Origin: an uncultured Hyphomicrobiales bacterium
Lineage (GTDB): Bacteria; Pseudomonadota; Alphaproteobacteria; Rhizobiales; Beijerinckiaceae
DNA length: 60,608 nucleotides
Reading direction: 5' to 3'
Assembly: GCA_903932535.1 (NCBI GenBank)
Contig: CAIZGR010000311.1
Span: forward strand, 1 to 60,608
Both the position numbers and the translations under genes were made by a program. Shown here one piece after another: positions 24,701 through 31,777 of the stretch. Every line of letters starts with the position of its first letter. The stretch's first letter is position 1. The notes beneath the pieces are model-generated. The model saw nothing but the letters and a program-made list of their open reading frames with translations. It was not told the DNA's origin and did no database searches.

Positions 24701-25358
24701 GACTGTATCGGGCCTGACCATCGGCGGCACGATGACCTTCTATAATATCAAGACATCGAAGGAGAGCGGCGGCTCCGTGACGCTCGGCGACAGCAGCGGG
24801 AATGTCGCCTCGCTCTTCAACGCCTCGACGGGAACCTGGAACATCCTCGACGACAGCGGGGTCGGGATCGGTTCGTCGGCCTCGTCGTCGATCTCAAACT
24901 GCGGTCTGTTCGAGAAGACGGGCGGAACGGGGACGAGCGTGATCGCCGCGAATTTCACCCAGGCGCACAGCCTGCTCGTCTCGTCCGGAACTCTTGATTT
25001 CCAAAGCGCGGTCACCGGGACCGGAACCGACACGATCTCCGGCCCGTCGACGCTCGAATTCGACTCGACGATATCGTCCGGTCAGAGCATCGCCTTCTCC
25101 GGCGCCGGCGGAACGCTTAGTCTGGGTAATCCGCTGGGCTACGCCGGCTCCAGCATCAGCGGTTTTGCCGCGGGCGACTTCGTCGATCTGGCCGGCTCGT
25201 GGTCTTTGCTGAACTTCAGCGAGAACGCGGCGGGAACGGTCGGAACCCTGACGCTGGCGAGCGGAACGAGCCAAGTCGCCCTCCAATTCGCCGGCGCCTT
25301 TTCCGCAAGCAGCTTCAACGTCACCTCCGGCGCGACGACGATCGTCGGCCACACATAG
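18747..25358 (+). CDS. Giant five-module beta-rich surface or secreted protein
   Basis: A 2,203-residue protein rich in Gly, Ala, Ser, Thr, with one visible Cys and very few basic residues. There is no N-terminal signal peptide (it begins MTNFSDWIGGTAGVWSDSAN) and no C-terminal autotransporter barrel, so type I-like export or a C-terminal uncleaved signal is inferred. Five modules can be read, starting near residues 1, 452, 926, 1407 and 1820. Each opens with a tryptophan cap (WTGVSGSWDSAANWSDTTAG and variants), continues with beta-helix-like repeats of the form TVNGGTLTA and ASSLTLGGS, and closes with an ISGF-x(2-3)-D-x-I/V-x-Y-cap followed by NLAGDFTGDTFTV. Modules 2 and 3 are the most alike. 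No secretion genes are adjacent. It is probably an adhesin, biofilm or S-layer-like matrix protein. Confidence 0.8.
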   Translation: MTNFSDWIGGTAGVWSDSANWDSGGVPDAAAGVTITAADDAPDTIAGTGTEESASLELIGPITLMGRTFSTGSVGVAGDGLAQPGFVLAPGATLTDSGSMSVGDDSAVTVNGGTLTAATLVQSLGTINLNGGSITVGAVQPGALATDTSNTYDVTGGVFIVTGSIAGGANGAGDTFNVSGGAFVVEGSVALGSDTVSAVTGGVVQFASVNATAGGADTFTVDSTSSIEIGAAGAAQAGALTIDAGSVLTDGGWITAPVIVDNGTIEVGVGESLVIDGTSGGLIGTGAVQIDAQATATIAGVGDQSANSVVFAGPGAELVLSDDSLSATLAFTPTISGFDSTDLIVYVGDVSGVSYSSGVLTLSESGATVATLNLAGDFTGDTFTVADVAGVSQIAVSVGGGLVPGDNGTAVGAQNPAGSTVSATAAGSVSQSAVAASGDTTVAPVGTSTPDVYVWTGVSGSWDSAANWSDTTAGQTTALLAPGSHDAVTIAAPGSATIAITGLGNASSLTLGGSVDVKGTFATALATVQSGATVTIDQAASVTTSGDFNDYGASLTVSGGSLSVGGNWNEGLSSAGAFTNAAVSVTGNYVQKGNFVDTFTNSTLNVKGALALTNNFAYVTFNTSTVTVNGGIAEQGNYSGVIVNGGTVTIASISAANAAIYGVYQVTAGLFKVNGNDSVSAGDDFYAGGTGKILVAGVTTLGSFYLQAYEAGSIQLASVSSPVDGSDTITVSGSASIEFGATGGAQAGSFTLDAGISLTEGASITAPHIVLAAGSTLKAGNGETLNLATTYSAQLRAYAGDIAGAGALQIGAGARLNIHDQIVAGSTVSVSFAGTGGVLALDSYTLGSGVFAPTISGFGSTDHIVYNGALSAVAFSSGVLTLSNNGTYVGTLKLAGDYSGSAFSVAVKNNVSTISVSGSAASPQVYVWNAITGSWASPANWSNQTSGTTASVAPGSRDTVTIASAAGVTDVVTGTGTASSLTLGGSVTLNGQFTAGLAAVNSGAAVIVGQAASVTTGGDFNDNGATLTVSGGSLGVGGNWNENANGALTNATVSVTGAYSFLSSASRSDTFTNSTLKVSGAADLGNGDGIAFNNSSATISGGIVEGGSGATVALNGGTLTVASIGASSASAYGSYSVSAGLFKVTGADSVAAGDEFAATGTGQIVIAGSTRLGAVSLQASGSGSIRLASVSSPANGADDIAVAGSASIEFGATGGAQAGSFTLDAGVSITEGASITAPHIVLAAGSTLAAGSGETLNLAAAYNAQTGAYAGDIAGAGALQIGADASLDIHDPFVAGSTVGVGFVGTGGVLALDPATLSNGSSAPTISGFGPTDQIVYNGDLSAVAYSGGVVTLSNNGVVVGTLNLAGSYAGDTFVVTDAGGVSQIAVSIGGDTATAPAGTTTADQYVWTPDIAGSWDNAANWSDTTAGQTPAKLAPGAKDLVTIAAPSGGAFVVTGAGASASLTLANADIRGSLVTAAAAENGGSAVWLDSAAVVMDTGDFVESGSSSTLTVNNATLSVAGNFVENGAGAVNLVAGAVTFGGVTETTGSSYANNAYTISGGTLTVTGSFGGPGASQSSGDSFNVSGAGRFVVGGTLALGQDAFATSGSGSVEIVSTSSVANSSDTFNVGAGSSIEIGPSGAFTAGSFTLDAGQTITDGGSVTAANTIVIGTGATFRVGAGEQLTLSSGSSSGQGSTSVWTGGLAGAGTLEIDANASLTINGVAASATDTINFAGAGGTLTIAENAGSSSFPGNLTLAGFAAGDTLQVQGIVTDAAYIGGALVLYNNGAKVGAFNMGAAYAGAAFDVAQTGGYAQVTFGPAWLKSANANFATAADWSSGAVPGAGDSAAISGTTRYTVSVTAPTAIRSLEETDALATVSIAAGSNLTLSGVSKLGGVVAGAGTLALTGGSTSIASGGALLVSNWTVSGAGTNVSLGESLNYVGTFSAGAGTTLTLSGGNLVLYGAATFAGTSITATAHTLKTVGTTTVSGLTIGGTMTFYNIKTSKESGGSVTLGDSSGNVASLFNASTGTWNILDDSGVGIGSSASSSISNCGLFEKTGGTGTSVIAANFTQAHSLLVSSGTLDFQSAVTGTGTDTISGPSTLEFDSTISSGQSIAFSGAGGTLSLGNPLGYAGSSISGFAAGDFVDLAGSWSLLNFSENAAGTVGTLTLASGTSQVALQFAGAFSASSFNVTSGATTIVGHT
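20101..22917 (+). repeat. Tandem long repeat coding for modules 2 and 3
   Basis: The segments 20101-21507 and 21522-22917 encode two modules that are near-duplicates in protein and often in DNA, for example the stretch encoding GSASIEFGATGGAQAGSFTL (20944 onward and 22354 onward) and the stretch encoding SLTEGASITAPHIVLAAGST. The unit is about 1.42 kb. Modules 1, 4 and 5 share only the module plan. This points to a fairly recent internal duplication. Confidence 0.75.
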
Positions 25359-25394
25359 AGGCTCGCGGAGGGGAAGCTCTCGCCTCCGCGAGCC

Positions 25395-25396
<2 letters not shown>
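25358..25396. terminator. Perfect 14-bp hairpin between convergent genes
   Basis: GAGGCTCGCGGAGG (25358-25371) pairs exactly with CCTCCGCGAGCCTC (25383-25396) around an 11-base loop. It starts in the stop codon of the giant gene and ends in the stop codon of the fumarase gene. There is no T-run on either side, so a bidirectional stem terminator or RNA 3'-end protector is inferred. Confidence 0.6.
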
Positions 25397-27011
<1,615 letters not shown>

Positions 27012-27063
27012 GGACCGCTCCGTACGACCTTTGAAAACTTTCCGGCGCCCGCGCCGCAGAGGC

Positions 27064-27951
27064 TCAGGCGGCCGCCCGGCTCATCGCGGCGATGGCGCCG
27101 GCGATGGCGAGCGTGCGCCTCGCCATGTCCGCGTGCAAGAGCTCGACCATTTTGCCGTTGAGCTGGATCACGCCCTTGCCGGCGTTTTCCGGCAGGGCGA
27201 AGGCGTCGATGATCGCGCGCGCGTTCGCCACTTCGGCCGGCGTCGGCGCGAACACCTCGTTGCAGATGTCGATCTGACCCGGGTGGATCAGGGTCTTTCC
27301 GTCCAGGCCCATGTCGCGGCCCTGCTCGCACTCGGCGCGGAAGCCGTCGAGATCCTTGATGTCGTTGTAGACGCCGTCGATGATGTCGACGCCGTGGGCG
27401 CGCGCGGCGACCAAGCAATTGGCGAGCCAAGCCGTCATGGTCGGGCGGCCGGGGGTCAGGCGGGCGCGGGTCTCCTTGGAGAGGTCGTTGAGGCCCATCA
27501 CCAGCACCGCAAGGCGCGAGGCCGAATCGGCGGCGACGGCGGCGATCTGGCCGGCGTTGAGGATGGCGTTCGGCGTCTCCATCATCGCCCACAAGCGGGT
27601 CTTTTCCGGGGCGCCGCTCTCGCGCATCACCCGAGCCGCGTGCATGATCGCGCCCGGCCCGTCGACCTTGGGCAACAGGATGGCGTCGGGACCGGCGCCG
27701 GCGGCGGCGATCAGATCATCCGGACCCCAGGGCGTGTGCGGCCCATTGACCCGGATGACGACCTCCCGGCCGCCGAAATCGCCCTTTGCGGCTGCGACGA
27801 CCTGCGCCCGCGCCGCCTCCTTGGCGTCGGGGGCGACAGAATCCTCGAGGTCGAGAATCAGCGCGTCGGCAGGGAGCGTCGAGGCCTTGGCGAGCGCCTT
27901 TGGATTGGAGCCTGGCATGTAGAGGACGCTGCGACGCGGGCGAGCAAGCAT
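27064..27951 (-). CDS. CitE/HpcH-family CoA-ester lyase (malyl-CoA lyase type)
   Basis: A 295-residue TIM-barrel lyase. Signatures are [20 protein letters not shown] at the start, [20 protein letters not shown] near residue 28, [12 protein letters not shown] near 65, [10 protein letters not shown] near 92, [13 protein letters not shown] near 120 (catalytic Glu) and [16 protein letters not shown] near 220. Members cleave or form C-C bonds in citramalyl-CoA, malyl-CoA or beta-methylmalyl-CoA. The N-terminus resembles the general CitE-like group rather than serine-cycle Mcl, so the substrate is open. It precedes fumA in an apparent operon. There are no citD or citF genes, which excludes a citrate lyase complex here. 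Confidence 0.85.
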   Translation of the reverse strand: MLARPRRSVLYMPGSNPKALAKASTLPADALILDLEDSVAPDAKEAARAQVVAAAKGDFGGREVVIRVNGPHTPWGPDDLIAAAGAGPDAILLPKVDGPGAIMHAARVMRESGAPEKTRLWAMMETPNAILNAGQIAAVAADSASRLAVLVMGLNDLSKETRARLTPGRPTMTAWLANCLVAARAHGVDIIDGVYNDIKDLDGFRAECEQGRDMGLDGKTLIHPGQIDICNEVFAPTPAEVANARAIIDAFALPENAGKGVIQLNGKMVELLHADMARRTLAIAGAIAAMSRAAA

Positions 27952-28315
27952 GACGATCTCCTGACATCACTGAACAGCATTTAGAGTGAAGATTGCTGCG
28001 CCGCCAGATGCCGTAGCGCGGATCGCGTTGGACTTATGGCGGATGGGGATGGCGGACGTCGGAAACCAAGGAAAAGGAAGGGCGAGGTGGGGGCTGGAAG
28101 CGACCGCCCAGGCGCGCCCTCGGCGAAAGGATGGCGGAAAAGAACCCTGGAGGAAAGCCGCGACCGGGCGAGGCGGCGTCCGGCCCGACGCGCGGGCCGG
28201 TCGTCGGGCGACGGCAAGGGGTCGCCGTCAATCGCCGCAACCACGCTCCGCATGGCTCGGCAGGGATGATGCGGAAGGGTCACGCCAGCCCGGCACGGCC
28301 GAAGCTGTCGAGCCC
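27952..28315. other. Intergenic region upstream of the CoA-ester lyase
   Basis: These 364 bases separate the lyase start from the end of the flippase gene, both on the minus strand. A 69-codon frame on the plus strand (28131-28340) is the only candidate gene; it is low-complexity and basic, lacks a good ribosome site and is not called. The lyase promoter is expected near 27955-28020. Confidence 0.35.
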
Positions 28316-29857
28316 TCACGAAGGCAGCGCATCCGTTTGAAGATTCCTGTCCGGCGCGACGATGCCGCGCAACCGTCTTATCCTATGGCCCAAGTCGACC
28401 GCGCCCCAGAGCATGACAGCGATCGCATAGGCCGCGCAGGCCGCAACCATGAGCGCCAACGGATTGCCCGCCCGCGTCAGCAAGACCGATTCCAGGCATG
28501 CAGCGCCGCCGAACAGAAAGCCGATGGCCGTTGAAATCGAGAAGGCGAAGCGGCCGCTTTCGGGCGTGCGGCGCACCATCAGGAACGTGACGACCAGCCC
28601 CGCGACTTCCCCCAGGAATCGAGCCGCCAACACCGCTTCGATCGAGCGTTCAAAAAACGAAAACAACACCATGAACGCGAGAGAACTCGAGGCGACCAGG
28701 TTCGACGCCGCCAATCGCTTGGTGCGGCTCGCATGCAGCATCAATGAGGTGAACGGCTCCGTCCGCACAAGCCGCACCAGGCATCCCGCTCCGAGGAACA
28801 TCATGGCCACATTGCTGGCATGGAACTTCTGACCGAATACCAGGACCACGATTGAATTCAGGAGGAGGATGACGCCGCCCGCATATAAGCCGGACAGAAC
28901 GGCGACGAAACTCGACGACAGCCGAACTTCTTCGCGCAGCCGCTTTGGATTCGAGCTTGCGTGGAAGAGGCGCGCAAGGATCGTCGATTGCAGGACCCGG
29001 GTCATCAGGCTCATCGGAACGACGGCCGCCAGCATGATGACCGAGTAGATGGCCAAAGTCTGTAGATCGAACAGGCCCGCGACGATGAACCGATCCCCTT
29101 GCATGGCGATCGACAATCCCAGCCCGTTAGCCATCAAAGGGTAGCCGAACTTGAATGCCGCCTTGAAAAGAGGACTGCGAAAATCCACACGATAAGGCAC
29201 GTCGGCAAACACGCGGCTCAAGAAGGACATCGAGATATATTGAGTGTACACCGAGGCGATGATCGCAATATGGTTACGCGTTATCGATGCAACGATGATC
29301 AAAACGACGAGCGACAGCGTCATAGAAATTCCAGTCGCTTTGAGCTGAGGCCAATAGTGAAAGTCACGTTCGGCGATTCTGATCGACATATGCTCGAACG
29401 AGCGTATCAGAATCGCTGGGGCGAGCAGTGCAAAGGCCATCCAGTGCGTTCCCAGAGACACGGCCGTTGCGACAAAGGGCGCGGCGCACAAGGCAAGCAG
29501 ACACACGGTCAAGCCTCGCACGATCGAGAGCGCGTGCGCCGCCGCCAAGGCCTCCTCATATTGGCTCTTCGGAGCCGAGAAGACGAACCTGTAGATCGCC
29601 ATATCTGTAGAAAGTTCAAAAAAATTGTAAAAGGCCGTCAGGACGGAGACGAAACCAACCTCGATCAGCGAAAGGATATGCGTCAGCGCGAGCATCCGAA
29701 AAAACGGCGTGGCCGTTTCGGTCGCGCTGACCAACAACAGAGGAGAGCTTCGCTTCAGATTGTCGAGAACTTTGAATTCGAAGGGAATCCGTTCCGTGAG
29801 CGAAGCTGTCGACAACGTCGATCTCGCTGCCCACAGGCGCCGTAGCCGGTTCAACAT
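28316..29857 (-). CDS. Wzx-like polysaccharide flippase family membrane protein
   Basis: A 513-residue integral membrane protein with about 12-14 hydrophobic helices and charged loops, resembling the polysaccharide transporter/oligosaccharide flippase (MVF) superfamily. Visible features are a cytoplasmic N-terminus rich in Arg, the helix FFRMLALTHILSLIEVGFVS near residue 55, a loop KFGYPLMANGLGLSIAMQGD-RF near 235 that is typical of Wzx proteins, and a C-terminal Arg/Asp tail. It would flip a lipid-linked glycan to the outer leaflet. No glycosyltransferases flank it, so it is an orphan. Its codon use and base composition are less GC-rich than neighbouring genes, a sign of separate origin. Confidence 0.75.
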   Translation of the reverse strand: MLNRLRRLWAARSTLSTASLTERIPFEFKVLDNLKRSSPLLLVSATETATPFFRMLALTHILSLIEVGFVSVLTAFYNFFELSTDMAIYRFVFSAPKSQYEEALAAAHALSIVRGLTVCLLALCAAPFVATAVSLGTHWMAFALLAPAILIRSFEHMSIRIAERDFHYWPQLKATGISMTLSLVVLIIVASITRNHIAIIASVYTQYISMSFLSRVFADVPYRVDFRSPLFKAAFKFGYPLMANGLGLSIAMQGDRFIVAGLFDLQTLAIYSVIMLAAVVPMSLMTRVLQSTILARLFHASSNPKRLREEVRLSSSFVAVLSGLYAGGVILLLNSIVVLVFGQKFHASNVAMMFLGAGCLVRLVRTEPFTSLMLHASRTKRLAASNLVASSSLAFMVLFSFFERSIEAVLAARFLGEVAGLVVTFLMVRRTPESGRFAFSISTAIGFLFGGAACLESVLLTRAGNPLALMVAACAAYAIAVMLWGAVDLGHRIRRLRGIVAPDRNLQTDALPS

Positions 29858-30304
29858 CGGATTCTTTCACAGCGCGATGCGTGAAATTCTGGCCGCAACG
29901 GTCCGAATTCGCCGCGACCGGCGACAGAAGACACCAAAGTAAATCGGCGAGCGGCCATCGACATCCTTCAAAATTCCGGAGCGGCTCCAATAGACAGAGC
30001 GCGGAATGATTGCAGCTCGCGAATTGTCTCTCCCGCGCAGAGAATCTTTGGTGACCTGTTTCGGGCCGGGTCCGACGCCCATGTCCTGCGCCGCCCGCGC
30101 GGTTCGCGCCGCTGTCGGCAAAGGGCGTCCGGCCGATGAAACCCGAAGACGCTGCGCCGCGCCGTTGTCCCCGTGCCGCCCTATAGCAATCCGACAGGCG
30201 CGAAGAAAGAAAAGAGTCTCAGATATTCTACCGGGCCGACGCGGGCGGACTCGATGGGCGATTCCGCGGTTCCGGCCTCGGCGCGCAATGCGCGTTCGTC
30301 GCGC
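29858..30304. other. Intergenic region upstream of the flippase gene
   Basis: About 450 bases, upstream of the leftward flippase gene and downstream of the leftward DUF1272 gene. Part of it (29870-30020) shares the lower GC content of the flippase gene. No gene, tRNA or repeat was recognised. Confidence 0.35.
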
Positions 30305-30616
30305 TCAACGTTCCTCCGGAGGGATCTGGGCGATGTCGCGGACGAACGCGGCGATCTCGGCCAGCGTGTACGAAAGCCGGACTCGGGTCGCCGAAGGCGG
30401 GCGCTTGGCGACCGAAAGCCCCGGCCGCCATTCCCGCGTGGGGCGGATCGGCCGGGGGACGAAGCCGCCGCCGCAGTTCGGGCAGACGTTGTGAAGGATC
30501 TTGTCGACGCAATCGGCGCAGAACGTGCATTCGAAGGTGCAGATGCGGGCGTCGGTCGCGTTCGGCGGCAGGTCCTTGTCGCAGCCTTCGCAGTTCGGTC
30601 TGAGCTCGAGCGCCAT
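30305..30616 (-). CDS. DUF1272 zinc-ribbon-like protein
   Basis: A 103-residue cytoplasmic protein. The start at 30616 follows GGGAGGAACACGC; an upstream ATG is in frame but lacks a ribosome site. Residues 1-55 are the DUF1272 domain with seven cysteines (LRPNCEGCDKDLPPNATDAR, then CTFECTFCADCVDKILHNVC and PNCGGGF), arranged like a treble zinc ribbon. The second half, with RPIRPTREWRPG and a polar tail, is an addition. The function of DUF1272 is unknown; zinc binding is inferred from the cysteines. It is divergent from the next gene by 44 bases, so the two probably share a control region. Confidence 0.85.
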   Translation of the reverse strand: MALELRPNCEGCDKDLPPNATDARICTFECTFCADCVDKILHNVCPNCGGGFVPRPIRPTREWRPGLSVAKRPPSATRVRLSYTLAEIAAFVRDIAQIPPEER

Positions 30617-30660
30617 GCGTGTTCCTCCCTGCCGCTCCGTGTCCACAGAGGTATCGCACA

Positions 30661-31293
30661 GTGACTGTCGATCGCAATCCGCCGCGCCCGCTCCAGAATC
30701 GGGTCGATCCGTTCGGCGAATTCCGCGCGGTCGCCGCGCGCGGCGCCTTCATGGGCAATCGCGGCGGGCGGCTGCACGAGCCCGACCGGACGCTCGGCCC
30801 CCGGCGCTGGACCTCGAAGCGCTGGATCGTCTGTGTCTGCGCATTCCGGGGCCGGCGGCGCGCGGTCTGGGGCGAGGGCTATACCGAGCTGTTCTTTCTC
30901 GACGAGCCGGCGGCGCTCGCGGCCGGCCATCGGCCCTGCTTCGAATGCCGGCGCGAGGCGGCGAGGGCGTTTCTCGCCGGCTTTCCCGGCGCGCCGGCCA
31001 ACGCCGGCGCGATGGACGCGGTTCTTCACCGCGAACGCCTCGACGGCCGCCGCAAGCGCCTGGGACGGGCGCTCCTCGCCGCGCTGCCCGACGGCGCCTT
31101 CGTCGCCATCGCGGGCCGCGCGTACGCCGTTCGCGGCGGAAAGGCTTGGCTTTGGAGTTTCGCAGGCTATGGCGCGCCCGCCGACCTGGACGGCGACGAC
31201 GAGGCGGACGTCCTGACGCCGCCGTCGACCGTCGCGGCGCTCGCCGCGGGCTACAGGGTCGACTGGGGACCAGCGCCGAAAACGTCGACTTGA
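30661..31293 (+). CDS. Conserved hypothetical protein
   Basis: A 210-residue protein read from the GTG at 30661, the first in-frame start after the divergent DUF1272 gene. It is basic, with an opening DRNPPRPLQNRVDPFGEFRA, then FMGNRGGRLH near residue 36, a TSKRWIVCVCAFRGRRR strand and AGHRPCFECRREAARAFLAG near 100. The CFEC pair plus nearby His suggests a metal site, but I know no function for the family. No signal peptide or membrane helix. Length and codon use are those of a genuine gene. Confidence 0.75.
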   Translation: MTVDRNPPRPLQNRVDPFGEFRAVAARGAFMGNRGGRLHEPDRTLGPRRWTSKRWIVCVCAFRGRRRAVWGEGYTELFFLDEPAALAAGHRPCFECRREAARAFLAGFPGAPANAGAMDAVLHRERLDGRRKRLGRALLAALPDGAFVAIAGRAYAVRGGKAWLWSFAGYGAPADLDGDDEADVLTPPSTVAALAAGYRVDWGPAPKTST

Positions 31294-31344
31294 CGAAGCC
31301 CAGCGGCTGCGAGGAAACGTGAACCATCGTTCCGGGAGAAACAG

Positions 31345-31716
31345 ATGTCGAGGTTGCTGATCGCGGGCGCCGTCCTCATGGCGGCGTCGGCCGGCGGGGC
31401 CGCGGCGGGGGACGCGCAGGGGGAATGGCTGCGCGAGAACGGCGCGGCGAAGGTGCGGATCGTCCCTTGCGGCGAGGCGCTCTGCGGCGCGATCGTCTGG
31501 CTCAGAGACTCCACCGGGCCGGCGAAGGTCGGCAAGCAGGTTTTCTTCGCCATGAGGCGGCATGGCGAGAACGCCTGGACCGGCTCCGCCTTCCGTCCCG
31601 AGGACGGCAAGACCTATTCCGGCCGGATGACGCTTTCAGGGGACCGTCTCGTCACCGCCGGTTGCATGCTCGGCGGCCTCGTCTGCAAGTCGGTCGCGTG
31701 GACGCGGGTGCGATAG
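31345..31716 (+). CDS. DUF2147 periplasmic protein
   Basis: A 123-residue exported protein. Residues 1-21 (MSRLLIAGAVLMAASAGGAA) are a signal peptide with a likely cut before GDAQGEW. The mature part is a DUF2147 lipocalin-like barrel: GEWLRENGAAKVRIVPCGEA, LCGAIVWLRDS, the Cys pair CGEALCG and the end GGLVCKSVAWTRVR. The family is common in alphaproteobacteria and of unknown function. The start follows CGGGAGAAACAG. Confidence 0.88.
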   Translation: MSRLLIAGAVLMAASAGGAAAGDAQGEWLRENGAAKVRIVPCGEALCGAIVWLRDSTGPAKVGKQVFFAMRRHGENAWTGSAFRPEDGKTYSGRMTLSGDRLVTAGCMLGGLVCKSVAWTRVR

Positions 31717-31777
31717 CCAGCCAGAGGGGCGGCGTCTCGCCGCCCTGGCGAACGCGAGACCCGCACCCTCCTTTGCG

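Noticed and set aside
18747..25358. CRISPR array or intergenic repeat inside the long repetitive region
   Set aside because: The repeats keep the reading frame for over 6.6 kb, vary in length and encode protein modules; there are no uniform spacers.
27064..27951. Citrate lyase beta subunit (citE) of a citrate lyase complex
   Set aside because: No citD, citF, citC or citX genes are present; the neighbour is fumarase, so a stand-alone CoA-ester lyase is more likely.
28131..28340. A 69-codon plus-strand frame in the gap before the flippase gene
   Set aside because: Low-complexity basic product, poor ribosome site and overlap with the end of the flippase gene; not strong enough to call.
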